Shown here: in pieces, positions 15,697-23,207 of the stretch
How positions within the stretch are numbered: position 1 is the first letter of the stretch
Layout: every line of letters starts with the position of its first letter
Source of the DNA: an uncultured Quadrisphaera sp.
GTDB taxonomy: Bacteria; Actinomycetota; Actinomycetes; Actinomycetales; Quadrisphaeraceae
Direction of reading: 5' to 3'
Assembly (NCBI GenBank): GCA_902806005.1
Contig: CADCUY010000602.1
Span: 1 to 33,783 of the forward strand
Length of the DNA stretch: 33,783 nt
The notes under the pieces: generated by a model
Seen by the model: only the letters and a program-made list of their open reading frames with translations
Told to the model about the DNA's origin: nothing
Databases searched by the model: none
Translations under genes and position numbers: made by a program

Positions 15697-15755
15697 GACG
15701 ACCGCACAGGCCGCCGGCCCCGCGCCTGCGGAAGGATCCGCAGCCCCCCTGCGGC

Positions 15756-15783
15756 TTGCACCTGACGCTGACGTCAGGTGCAA
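15756..15783. promoter_or_regulatory. 28-bp perfect palindromic operator between AraC and SDR genes
   Basis: TTGCACCTGACG (15756-15767), a 4-nt CTGA spacer and the exact reverse complement CGTCAGGTGCAA (15772-15783) form a perfect dyad. It ends 46 bp before the SDR start and lies about 70 bp upstream of the AraC start, inside the shared promoter. Next to it, CTGCGGA/TCCGCAG (15726-15743) overlaps CCGCAG/CTGCGG (15738-15754), two competing dyads. Since both genes read away from it, an operator is more likely than a terminator. Confidence 0.65.
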
Positions 15784-15829
15784 CGCTCGCTCCGCTCCCG
15801 CGGACGGTCCGCAGGAGCAGGAAGGCACC

Positions 15830-16540
15830 ATGGACATCGAAGGCTCCGTCGCGCTGGTCACCGGCGGCAACCGCGGCATCGGGCGCCAGTTCGTCGACGA
15901 GCTCCTGCGGCGCGGCGCCAGCAGGGTCTACGCCGCGGTGCGCCGCCCCGAGCGGGCCGACGTGCCCGGGGCGCACCTGCTGCAGGTCGACATCACCGAC
16001 CCCGCGGCCGTGACCGCGCTGGCCGCTGCGGCGCCCGACGTGACCCTGCTGGTCAACAACGCCGGCATCGCCACCACCACCTCGCTGGTCACCGGCGACC
16101 TCGACGTCATCCGCCAGGAGATGGAGACCCACTACTTCGGCACCCTGTCGGTGGTGCGGGCCTTCGCGCCGGTCCTGCGGCGCAACGGGGGCGGCGCGAT
16201 CGTCAACGTCCTCTCGGCCCTGTCGTGGTTCTCGTACAGCGGCTCCAACCCCTACGCCGCCGCCAAGGCCGCCGAGTGGAGCCTGACCAACGGGGTCCGC
16301 CTGGAGCTGGCCGCCCAGGGGACCCTCGTGCAGGGGGTGCACCTCGGGGCCGCCGACACCGAGCTGATGCCCGACTACGACGGACCCAAGATCGACCCCC
16401 TGGACGTCGCCCGGGCCTCCCTCGACGGCCTGGCGCGCGAGGAGCTCGAGGTCCTCGTCGACGACTGGAGCCGCATGATCAAGGCCAGCCTCGCCGGCGA
16501 CCCCCGCGAGTTCTACGGCCCGTCGCTGACGCTCCGCTGA
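15830..16540 (+). CDS. Short-chain dehydrogenase/reductase
   Basis: 236 residues, classical SDR. It has the cofactor motif TGGNRGIG (about 12-19), NNAG near 77, a serine-containing VNVLSALSW strand and the catalytic YAAAK. It reduces or oxidises an unknown small carbonyl/alcohol with NAD(P)H. The ATG follows AGGAAGG. It diverges from the AraC gene, with the 28-bp dyad just upstream, and is probably that regulator's target. Confidence 0.93.
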   Translation: MDIEGSVALVTGGNRGIGRQFVDELLRRGASRVYAAVRRPERADVPGAHLLQVDITDPAAVTALAAAAPDVTLLVNNAGIATTTSLVTGDLDVIRQEMETHYFGTLSVVRAFAPVLRRNGGGAIVNVLSALSWFSYSGSNPYAAAKAAEWSLTNGVRLELAAQGTLVQGVHLGAADTELMPDYDGPKIDPLDVARASLDGLAREELEVLVDDWSRMIKASLAGDPREFYGPSLTLR

Positions 16541-16619
16541 CGCCGGACCGGGCCGCCGCCTCGGACGACGACGCGGGTGGACCAGCCAGGTCGCCGAGCA
16601 CGGCCGGTACGCGCTGGGC

Positions 16620-17549
16620 TCAGGCGCGGGCGCCAGGAGGCGCTCCGCCGTCGTGCGACGGGGGCAGCACCTGGCGCGGGCGGGCGGGCGGCGCTCCCGC
16701 AGCGCCCGTCCGGGTCAGCGACCAGCTGCCGAGCAGGTCCATCGCCTCGCGGGAGCTGGTGCCGGCCTCGGTGGTGTAGACGAACAGCGTCTGGTGCGGG
16801 TCGTCGGGGAAGGTGAGGGTCTCGTAGTCGACGGTCAGGTCGCCGACGACGGGGTGCCGGAGGCGCTTGGAGCCGTGGGTGCGCTGGAAGACGCCGTGCT
16901 CGTCCCACCACCGGGAGAAGCGGCCGCTCGCGGCCGAGAGCTCGTCGACCAGCTCCTGGGCGGCGCGGTCGTGGGGGTCGGTGCCGACGGCCAGCCGCAG
17001 GCTCTCGACCGCAGCCCGCGCCTGCTCCTCCCAGTCGAGGAAGAGGGCGCGGGCCCGCTCGTCGAGGAACATCCAGCGGGCGTAGTTGCGCTCCCGTGGT
17101 CGCATCCGGTCGAAGTCGGCCAGCAGCGCTCGCGACATGCGGTTGGTGGCGAGCACGTCGCCGCGCCGCCCGAGGACGAACGCCGGCAGGCCGTCGACGG
17201 CGTCGAGGACCTGGTGCACGCCGGGACGCGCGCGCTGGACCGCCGGGAGGCGCTGCTCGGTGCGGGCGGAGGGGCCGAAGAGGTCGCGCAGGTGCGTGCG
17301 GCCGGCCGCGTCCAGGTCGAGCGCGCGGGCGAGCGCCTCCACGACCGAGGCCGACGGGCTGATGCGCCGGCCCTGCTCGAGCCGGGTGTAGTAGTCGGCC
17401 GAGACCCCGGCGAGCAGGGCGACCTCCTCGCGGCGCAGCCCCGGGACCCGGCGCACCCCGCCGGAGGACGGCACCCCGGCCCGGGTCGGGTCGATCCGGC
17501 CGCGAGCCCGGCGCAGGAAGTCCGCGAGCTCCCGGTTGTGCTCCGCCAC
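16620..17549 (-). CDS. XRE-type regulator with MmyB-like ligand domain
   Basis: 309 residues. The N-terminal helix-turn-helix (about 10-85) has the wording PGLRREEVALLAGVSADYYTRLEQGR typical of this large actinobacterial family. A MmyB-like/PAS-related domain (about 105-280) would bind a small, possibly lipid-like, ligand. The C-terminal tail is Pro-rich and variable. The GTG at 17549 follows GGGAGGA. It diverges from an SDR gene over 212 bp holding four copies of a GTCCTRGG-type motif, so it is probably the local repressor. Confidence 0.92.
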   Translation of the reverse strand: MAEHNRELADFLRRARGRIDPTRAGVPSSGGVRRVPGLRREEVALLAGVSADYYTRLEQGRRISPSASVVEALARALDLDAAGRTHLRDLFGPSARTEQRLPAVQRARPGVHQVLDAVDGLPAFVLGRRGDVLATNRMSRALLADFDRMRPRERNYARWMFLDERARALFLDWEEQARAAVESLRLAVGTDPHDRAAQELVDELSAASGRFSRWWDEHGVFQRTHGSKRLRHPVVGDLTVDYETLTFPDDPHQTLFVYTTEAGTSSREAMDLLGSWSLTRTGAAGAPPARPRQVLPPSHDGGAPPGARA

Positions 17550-17579
17550 GCGTCCATCCTCCCGCAGCCGGCGGTCGTC

Positions 17580-17646
17580 GTCCTGGCCCGCTCAGTCCTA
17601 GGGAGGAGCGCCGTCCGCCCCGGTCCTGGGTGCGCGTCCCCAGGAC
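17580..17646. promoter_or_regulatory. Cluster of GTCCTRGG boxes in the divergent XRE/SDR promoter
   Basis: GTCCTGGC (17580), GTCCTAGG (17595), GTCCTGGG (17623) and the inverted CCCAGGAC (17639-17646) lie in 67 bp. The last two form a perfect 8-bp dyad with an 8-nt spacer. Repetition of the same box in both orientations points to a cooperative binding site, most simply for the adjacent XRE regulator. Confidence 0.55.
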
Positions 17647-17761
17647 GCGGAGGGCCAGGTGTCGGCGACCGGCGCCCCGGCGCGGAGCGCATCGTGGAAC
17701 CACCGCCGATCCGTCCCGGTGATCGGCCGCACCTCCCCACCGGGGAGACGAGGAGTACGAC

Positions 17762-18619
17762 ATGACGCACCCCACCGACCGCCCGGCCACCTGGCTGGTC
17801 ACCGGCGCCTCGCGCGGCATGGGCCTGGAGCTCGTGCGCCAGCTGCTGGCCCGCGGCGACCGGGTGACGGCGACCACCCGCTCCACCGAGCGCCTGCTCG
17901 CCGCCCTGGACGGCACCGACACCACCCGGCTGCACGCCGTCGCCGTGGACCTCACCGACCCCGCGTCGGTCGACGCCGCCGTCGCGGCCACCACGGAGCG
18001 GTTCGGCGGGCTCGACGTGGTGGTCAACAACGCCGGCTACGGCTTCCTCGCTGCGGTCGAGGAGACGTCCGACGCCGAGGCGCGGGAGATGTTCGACGTG
18101 CAGGTCTTCGGCCTGTGGAACGTGCTGCGCGCCACCCTGCCGGTCCTCCGCGCCGCCGGCAGCGGCCACGTCATCAACGTCTCGTCGATCCTCGGCCTGA
18201 CCGCCTTCCCCGGGTGGGGCGCCTACGTGGCGGCGAAGTTCGCCGTCGAGGGCCTGAGCGAGGCGCTGGCGGCGGAGGTCGCCGGCTTCGGGGTGGAGGT
18301 CACCGTGATCGAGCCCGGCTACTTCCGGTCCGACTTCCTCACCACCGACTCGCTGCGACTGCCCACGTCGACCACCGGCGGGTACGAGGCCGTCCGCGAG
18401 ATGACCGAGACCCACCTGGGCATGTCGGGCACCCAGCTCGGGGACCCCGTCAAGGCGGCCGCCGCGATCATCGCGGTCGCCGTGGACGGCGACGGCCCGC
18501 TGCACCAGGTCCTCGGCTCGGACGCCCACGCCCTGGCCGGCGCCAAGGTCGACGCCCTGCGCGCCGACCTCGAGGCCGGCCGCGACCTCGCCCTCAGCAC
18601 GGACCACGTCCGGGCCTGA
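17762..18619 (+). CDS. Short-chain dehydrogenase/reductase
   Basis: 285 residues, classical SDR with TGASRGMG near 14-21, DLTDPASV, NNAGYG near 91, the INVSS serine strand and the catalytic YVAAK (GAYVAAKFAVEG). The length and the GYFRSDF element after the active site match the class often annotated as SDR family NAD(P)-dependent oxidoreductase in actinobacteria. The substrate is unknown. The ATG is preceded by GAGGAG at good spacing. It is divergent from the XRE regulator, with the GTCCTRGG cluster between them. Confidence 0.93.
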   Translation: MTHPTDRPATWLVTGASRGMGLELVRQLLARGDRVTATTRSTERLLAALDGTDTTRLHAVAVDLTDPASVDAAVAATTERFGGLDVVVNNAGYGFLAAVEETSDAEAREMFDVQVFGLWNVLRATLPVLRAAGSGHVINVSSILGLTAFPGWGAYVAAKFAVEGLSEALAAEVAGFGVEVTVIEPGYFRSDFLTTDSLRLPTSTTGGYEAVREMTETHLGMSGTQLGDPVKAAAAIIAVAVDGDGPLHQVLGSDAHALAGAKVDALRADLEAGRDLALSTDHVRA

Positions 18620-18703
18620 GCCGCCCGCCGGAGCGGAGGGCGCGGTCCCGGCGTGGCGGGTCGAGAGGGGGAACACCCCGGAGCGGACGGCGTTGCGCTG
18701 ATC

Positions 18704-19171
18704 ATGACCACGACGAGCACGACCAGCAGCACGCCCGCTGACGACGCGGCCGTGTACGCCGCCACCGCCACCGCGTGGGGCGGACGGGAGGGCCACGCGG
18801 CCTCCAGCGACGGGCGGCTCGACCTGCACCTGTCGGTGCCGGCCGCGATGGGCGGCGACGACGGGCCGGGCACCAACCCCGAGCAGATGCTCGCCACGGG
18901 CTGGGCCGCCTGCTTCCACCAGGCGCTCAAGGGAGCGGCCCGCGCCCGCAAGGCCGACGTGAGCGAGTCCGCGGTCACCGTGACCGTCGGTCTGGAGCGC
19001 AGCGACGCCGGCTTCGACCTGGCCGCCCGCATCGAGGCCGAGGTTCCCGGGGTCGACCCCGCGACGGCCCAGGACCTCCTGGCCGCCGCCCACGCGGCCT
19101 GCCCCTACTCCCGCGCCACGCGCGGCAACATCCGCCAGGAGGTCGTCCTGGTCGACTCCGCGGAGGGGTGA
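18704..19171 (+). CDS. ohr: Organic hydroperoxide resistance protein (Ohr/OsmC family)
   Basis: 155 residues, thiol peroxidase that reduces organic hydroperoxides in the cytoplasm. Both catalytic cysteines are visible: the peroxidatic Cys in GTNPEQMLATGWAACFHQAL and the resolving Cys in HAACPYSRATRGNI. The Ohr-type GTNPEQ with its Glu is intact. A Thr/Ser-rich N-terminus precedes the fold. The ATG at 18704 has only a weak upstream ribosome site. A MarR gene is convergent downstream, but that protein has no cysteine and so is not a typical OhrR. Expression may depend on the upstream SDR transcript (84-bp gap). Confidence 0.92.
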   Translation: MTTTSTTSSTPADDAAVYAATATAWGGREGHAASSDGRLDLHLSVPAAMGGDDGPGTNPEQMLATGWAACFHQALKGAARARKADVSESAVTVTVGLERSDAGFDLAARIEAEVPGVDPATAQDLLAAAHAACPYSRATRGNIRQEVVLVDSAEG

Positions 19172-19187
19172 GCGGGTCGCGCGGCCC

Positions 19188-19217
19188 GGGCCCTCGTCCC
19201 GGCGGGGCGAGGGACCC
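19188..19217. terminator. Bidirectional hairpin terminator between ohr and MarR genes
   Basis: GGG-CCCTCG (19188-19196) pairs with CGAGGG-A-CCC (19208-19217), a 9-bp stem with one bulged A. The loop holds a further CCC/GGG pairing. It sits between two convergent genes. Confidence 0.65.
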
Positions 19218-19253
19218 GCTCGTCTCCGGGCGCGCTGGCACCCGGCGACGTCC

Positions 19254-19769
19254 TCAGGCGCGGGTCGCAGGCCCGGGCCGCGCTGCCGGAGCGCCCGCGT
19301 CGCGGCGCCCCAGCCACTGGCGGTGGGCGGCCATGCCCGCGCCCGCGGCCTCGAGGTAGCGGCGGGCGACCTCGAGCTCCTCAGGGGTGAACCGGTCCAT
19401 CGCGGCGTGGCTGCGCTCCCCGTAGGGGACGAAGAACTCCTGCGCCAGCGCCCGCCCCTCCGTCGAGAAGTGCAGGAGCACCTTGCGCCGGTCGGCGCCG
19501 TCGCGCACCCGGCTCACGTGCCCGGCGCGCTCGAGCCGGTCCACCACCGCGGTGATCGCCCCCGAGGTCAGCCCCAGCTCCTCGGCCAGCGCGCCGGCGG
19601 TCAGCGGCTCCCCCCGCTCCTGCGCGACCATCACCCGGGTCAGGGCCTCCACGTCGGTCTGGTGCAGCCCGTGCAGGGCGGCGAAGGCGGCCATGACCTT
19701 GGTGCCCTCCACGACCAGCAGCTGGGTCAGGCGCACGAGCTCCTCGCGGGTGTTGCCGTCGTCGCCCAT
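19254..19769 (-). CDS. MarR family transcriptional regulator
   Basis: 171 residues from the ATG at 19769. The winged helix (about 45-115) includes LTAGALAEELGLTSGAITAVVDRLERAGHVSR followed by the wing DGADRRKVLLHFS. There is no cysteine, so it cannot use the thiol switch of OhrR. It is divergent from an FAD monooxygenase, with a TCAATCA/TGATTGA dyad over the start region, and most likely represses that gene in response to a phenolic or similar ligand. A TTG at 19790 would add seven residues; the ATG is preferred, though its ribosome site is poorly spaced. Confidence 0.92.
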   Translation of the reverse strand: MGDDGNTREELVRLTQLLVVEGTKVMAAFAALHGLHQTDVEALTRVMVAQERGEPLTAGALAEELGLTSGAITAVVDRLERAGHVSRVRDGADRRKVLLHFSTEGRALAQEFFVPYGERSHAAMDRFTPEELEVARRYLEAAGAGMAAHRQWLGRRDAGAPAARPGPATRA

Positions 19770-19809
19770 CGCCCCTAATCTTTCAATCAATGAGATGTTC
19801 AGTGATTGA
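19753..19809 (+). promoter_or_regulatory. Promoter and operator of the FAD monooxygenase gene
   Basis: TTGCCG (19753-19758), a 17-bp spacer and TAATCT (19776-19781) make a near-consensus promoter. It puts the transcript start within a base or two of the ATG at 19790, so the mRNA is probably leaderless. TCAATCA (19783-19789) and TGATTGA (19803-19809) form a dyad with a 13-nt spacer across the start, well placed for the divergent MarR protein to block transcription. Confidence 0.65.
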
Positions 19810-21505
19810 CACGTCCGAGGGGTCCGACGCTACCCCCGCCACCGAGGACGGGGTCGCCCCGCCGCACGCCACGGACCTCGTGTGCGACGTCGTCGTGGTC
19901 GGCGCCGGGCCCACCGGCCTGATGGCCGCGGGCGTGCTCACGCGGCTCGGCGTGCGCACCGTCGTCCTGGACGGGAAGGCCGGGCCCACCCGGGAGTCGC
20001 GGGCCCTGGGCCTGCAGGCGCGCACGATGGAGGTCTACGACCAGCTGGGGATCGTCGACCAGGTGCTGGCACGGTCCTGGCGGGCCGACGCCCTGGCGGT
20101 CGGGTTCGAGCGGCGGCACCTGGGCCGGATCCCCCTCGGCGCCGCCGGGCGCCGGACCACCCCGTACCCGGCGATCCACGTGCTCGAGCAGAGCGAGAAC
20201 GAGCGGATCCTCCACCGGCACCTCCAGGACCGGGGCGGGCGGGTGCACTGGGGGCACCGGGTGTCCGCCCTGGAGGACGTCCCCGGCGGGGTGCTGGCCA
20301 CCGCCGAGCACGAGGGCGGGGTGGTGCGGGTCCGCGCCCGGTGGTGCGTGGCCGCGGACGGGGCGTCCTCGTTCGTGCGCGGACGACGCGGGATCCCCTA
20401 CGAGGGGTCGACGAGCGAGCGCAGCTACTACGTGGCCGACGCCGTCGGCGTCGAGGGCCTGGTCGCCGGTGCCGTCAACGAGCGGCTGGGACGGCAGGAC
20501 TTCCTGCTCAGCTTCCCGATGGGCGAGTCGGTGGTCGAGGGAGGAGCGTCCTCGCACTGCCGGCTCCTCGGTGCCGTGCGGGGCCTCGGCGACGGCGAGG
20601 GCGGCGCGCCCGGCACCAGCAGCGCCGGGGTCACCGAGGCCGGGGTGCGGGCGGTGCTCGAGCGGGTGCACGGGGTCACGTACGCGTCGTCGACGTGGTT
20701 CGCGACCTACCGGGTGCACCACCGGGTGGCGGCCCGGTTCCGCGACGGTCCCGTGTTCCTCGCCGGCGACGCCGGGCACGTGCACGCCCCGGTCGGGGCG
20801 CAGGGGATGAACACCGGGCTGCAGGACGCGCACAACGTGGCCGCCAAGCTCGCCGACGTCGTCGCCGGGATCGCCTCCGACGCCTCCCTGGACCGCTACG
20901 AGGCCGAGCGGCGGCCCGTGGCGCTGCACCTGGTGCGCACCACCGACCGGATCTTCGCCGTCGCCACCTCCCAGCGCCGCTCCGCACGGGCCCTGCGCCG
21001 GTGGCTCGTGCCGCTCGTGGTCCCGGTCCTCGAGCGGGTCACCCCGCACCTGCCCGGTGGTGGGCGCACGATCCAGTTCCTCTCCCAGGTGCGCATCCAC
21101 TACTGGATGAGCGACCGGGCGAAGGCCGCCGCGCGGGGCCGGCGCGGGCAGGTGGTCGGGCGCCGGCTGCCGTGGACGGAGCCCGGCCACGCCGCGCTGC
21201 GCTCGCTGCGCTGGCAGGCCCACAGCTACGGGCCCCTGGACGAGGGCGTCGCCGCCCGGCTGCGCGAGCTCGGCCTCGAGGTGCACGTCCTCGACCCCGC
21301 ACCGGAGACCGGGCTGCGCCCCGAGCTGGTGCACCTCGTGCGCCCCGACGGCTTCGTCGCCGCCGCCGTCCCCGCGCACCGCGCGGGCACGGACCTGGTG
21401 ACCGCCCTGCCCGACCGGTGGCCGGTCCCCGGCGGACGCCGACGCGGACCCGTCAGCGCCGACCCGCCGTCGACCCGTGCGACCGTCGTCGCCTCGAGGA
21501 GCTGA
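19790..21505 (+). CDS. FAD-dependent aromatic monooxygenase (PheA/TfdB type)
   Basis: 571 residues, flavoprotein hydroxylase of group A. The N-terminal FAD site is VVVGAGPTGLMAA (about 35-47), and a DG-type motif (VAADGASSFVRG) lies near 190. The second FAD motif GDAGHVHAPVGAQGMNTGLQDAHN is near 330. A C-terminal thioredoxin-like domain (about 450-560) matches the phenol 2-monooxygenase and polyketide hydroxylase group. It hydroxylates an aromatic substrate with NAD(P)H and O2; the substrate is unknown. No ribosome site precedes the ATG, consistent with a leaderless message. The NmrA-like gene starts 2 bp after its stop, so they form an operon controlled by the divergent MarR gene. Confidence 0.93.
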   Translation: MRCSVIDTSEGSDATPATEDGVAPPHATDLVCDVVVVGAGPTGLMAAGVLTRLGVRTVVLDGKAGPTRESRALGLQARTMEVYDQLGIVDQVLARSWRADALAVGFERRHLGRIPLGAAGRRTTPYPAIHVLEQSENERILHRHLQDRGGRVHWGHRVSALEDVPGGVLATAEHEGGVVRVRARWCVAADGASSFVRGRRGIPYEGSTSERSYYVADAVGVEGLVAGAVNERLGRQDFLLSFPMGESVVEGGASSHCRLLGAVRGLGDGEGGAPGTSSAGVTEAGVRAVLERVHGVTYASSTWFATYRVHHRVAARFRDGPVFLAGDAGHVHAPVGAQGMNTGLQDAHNVAAKLADVVAGIASDASLDRYEAERRPVALHLVRTTDRIFAVATSQRRSARALRRWLVPLVVPVLERVTPHLPGGGRTIQFLSQVRIHYWMSDRAKAAARGRRGQVVGRRLPWTEPGHAALRSLRWQAHSYGPLDEGVAARLRELGLEVHVLDPAPETGLRPELVHLVRPDGFVAAAVPAHRAGTDLVTALPDRWPVPGGRRRGPVSADPPSTRATVVASRS

Positions 21506-21507
21506 CC

Positions 21508-22209
21508 GTGCACCTCGCCGTCTTCGGGGCCAACGGCCCCACCGGCCGCCTCGTCGTCGCCCAGGCCCTGGCCGCGGGACACCACGTGACCGCGGTGACC
21601 CGCGAGCCCGACCGGTACCCGATCACCGCGCCCCGGCTGCGGGTGGCCGCCGCGGACGTCACCGACCCCGACGGCGTCGACCGGGTGCTCGCCGCGCGAC
21701 CGCAGGCCGTCGTCTCCACCTACGGGGTGCCCTACACCCGCGAGCCGGTCACCGTGTACTCCCAGGGCATCGCCGCGATCACCGCGGCGATGCACGCCCA
21801 CGGCGTCGAGCGGCTGGTGTGCGTCACCTCCACGACCGTCAGGACCGAGACCGCACCCGGCGAGTCGCTGCTCGGGCGCAGGGTGCTCCTCCCCCTCCTG
21901 CGCCGCGTCGTCGGGCGCACGCTCTACGACGACATGGAGCGGATGGAGGCGATCGTCCGGAGCAGCGGACTGCGGTGGACGATCGTGCGGCCGGGCGGCC
22001 TGTTCGACACCGACGGGCCCACCGACGACCACGAGGTCGCACCGGGGCCCCTGGCCGGCCGGGTCACCTCGCGCGCCGACCTGGCGGCGGCGCTGGTCGC
22101 CGAGGCGACCGAGGACCGGCACCCGCGCACGGTGGTCGAGGTGGTCACCCGATCGCAGCACCCCTCCCCCGCCACCTTCGTCCGGCAGGCCCTCGGCCTC
22201 GGCCGGTGA
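21508..22209 (+). CDS. NAD(P)-binding atypical SDR (NmrA/YwnB-like)
   Basis: 233 residues. The nucleotide-binding start VFGANGPTGRLVV (GANGPTG) and the later RWTIVRPGGLFD are typical of small atypical SDRs that act as NAD(P)H-dependent reductases. The GTG at 21508 follows GAGGAG 6 nt upstream and only 2 bp after the monooxygenase stop, so translation is coupled. It may reduce the quinone or other product of the monooxygenase; this is inference from position. Confidence 0.9.
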   Translation: MHLAVFGANGPTGRLVVAQALAAGHHVTAVTREPDRYPITAPRLRVAAADVTDPDGVDRVLAARPQAVVSTYGVPYTREPVTVYSQGIAAITAAMHAHGVERLVCVTSTTVRTETAPGESLLGRRVLLPLLRRVVGRTLYDDMERMEAIVRSSGLRWTIVRPGGLFDTDGPTDDHEVAPGPLAGRVTSRADLAAALVAEATEDRHPRTVVEVVTRSQHPSPATFVRQALGLGR

Positions 22210-22235
22210 GGCGCTCGGTCAGCGGGCCACCAGGG

Positions 22236-22265
22236 CGTCGGCCGGGTCGCCACCGACCGCCGACG
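22236..22265. terminator. Bidirectional hairpin terminator
   Basis: CGTCGGC (22236-22242) and GCCGACG (22259-22265) enclose GGTCG-ccac-CGACC, giving a 12-bp stem with a 2-nt bulge and 4-nt loop. It lies between convergent genes, 27 bp past the NmrA-like stop. Confidence 0.7.
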
Positions 22266-22307
22266 GGCGCGTCGGGGCCGCGAGCTCCGCGACCGGCTGG
22301 CGGGCGG

Positions 22308-23087
22308 TCACCGCTGGCGGGCGGGCCGGATGATCATCTCGTTGACGTCGACGTCCGCGGGCTGGGCCAGGGCGAAGGACACGGCCCGGGCGATGGCGTC
22401 CGGGGGGATGCTGTCGGCGCGGTAGGTCCGCATCGCCTCCTGCGCGGCCGGGTCGGTGATCGTCCCCGCCAGCTCGGACTCCACGACGCCGGGCGAGACG
22501 GTGGTGACCCGGATGCTCGGGTCGACCTCCAGCCGCAGGCCCTCGGTGATCGCCCAGGCCGCGTACTTGGTGGCGCAGTACACCGCCGCGGTGGGGGCGA
22601 CCTCGTGCGCTCCGATCGAGGCGATGGTGACGACGTGCCCACCGCCCTGGCGCTGGAAGACGGGCAGGGCGGCGGCGATGCCGTGCAGGAGGCCGCGGAC
22701 GTTGACGTCGATCATGCGGTCCCACTCGTCGACCAGCAGGGCGTCGAGCGGGGACAGCGGCATGAGCCCGGCGTTGCTCACCAGGACGTCGAGCCGCCCT
22801 CGCTCCTCCACGGTCCGGTCGACCACCGCCTGGAACGCGCGCCGGTCGGTGACGTCGAGGTTCCGGGCCTCGGCGCTGCCGCCGGCGGCGCGGATCTCCT
22901 CGGCCACGACCTCGGTGCGCTCCTGCCGACGGGCACCGAGGACGACGTGGTGCCCCTCGGCGCCCAGACGCCGGGCGGTGGCCTCGCCGATGCCGCTGCT
23001 GGCCCCGGTGACCAGGACCACCTTGGGTCGCGGGTCGGGGCGGTCGACGTCGGTCTCGGGGCTTCTGGTCTCGGGGCTGCTGGTCAC
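22308..23087 (-). CDS. Short-chain dehydrogenase/reductase
   Basis: 259 residues from the GTG at 23087, chosen because GGAGG lies just upstream; an earlier start would add 16 residues. Classical SDR: TGASSGIG, an LDVTD element, SNAG in place of NNAG, the serine strand VTIASIGA and the catalytic YCATK. The C-terminal FALAQPADVDVNEMIIRP matches the class of NADP-dependent 3-hydroxy acid dehydrogenase-like SDRs (YdfG-like). It is divergent from the second XRE regulator, its likely controller. Confidence 0.93.
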   Translation of the reverse strand: MTSSPETRSPETDVDRPDPRPKVVLVTGASSGIGEATARRLGAEGHHVVLGARRQERTEVVAEEIRAAGGSAEARNLDVTDRRAFQAVVDRTVEERGRLDVLVSNAGLMPLSPLDALLVDEWDRMIDVNVRGLLHGIAAALPVFQRQGGGHVVTIASIGAHEVAPTAAVYCATKYAAWAITEGLRLEVDPSIRVTTVSPGVVESELAGTITDPAAQEAMRTYRADSIPPDAIARAVSFALAQPADVDVNEMIIRPARQR

Positions 23088-23194
23088 GGTGCCTCCTGGT
23101 GTCGGGGGCTCCAGCCTCGGGCCGCGCCCGGGCACGGGGAAGGGTGCGCTGGTCGTGGGAGCGGTGCACCCAGGCTCCGCGCGCCGCGGGCCCC

Positions 23195-23200
23195 TACCGT
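23195..23200 (+). promoter_or_regulatory. Candidate leaderless -10 box (TACCGT) for the second XRE gene
   Basis: TACCGT ends 7 nt before the ATG at 23208 with no ribosome site. The same hexamer stands before the AraC gene. No clear -35 is present. Confidence 0.45.
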
Positions 23201-23207
23201 GGCTGGC

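Noticed and set aside
19254-19769. MarR gene next to ohr as an OhrR peroxide sensor
   Set aside because: The protein has no cysteine, is convergent with ohr rather than divergent, and has a good operator beside the monooxygenase gene instead.
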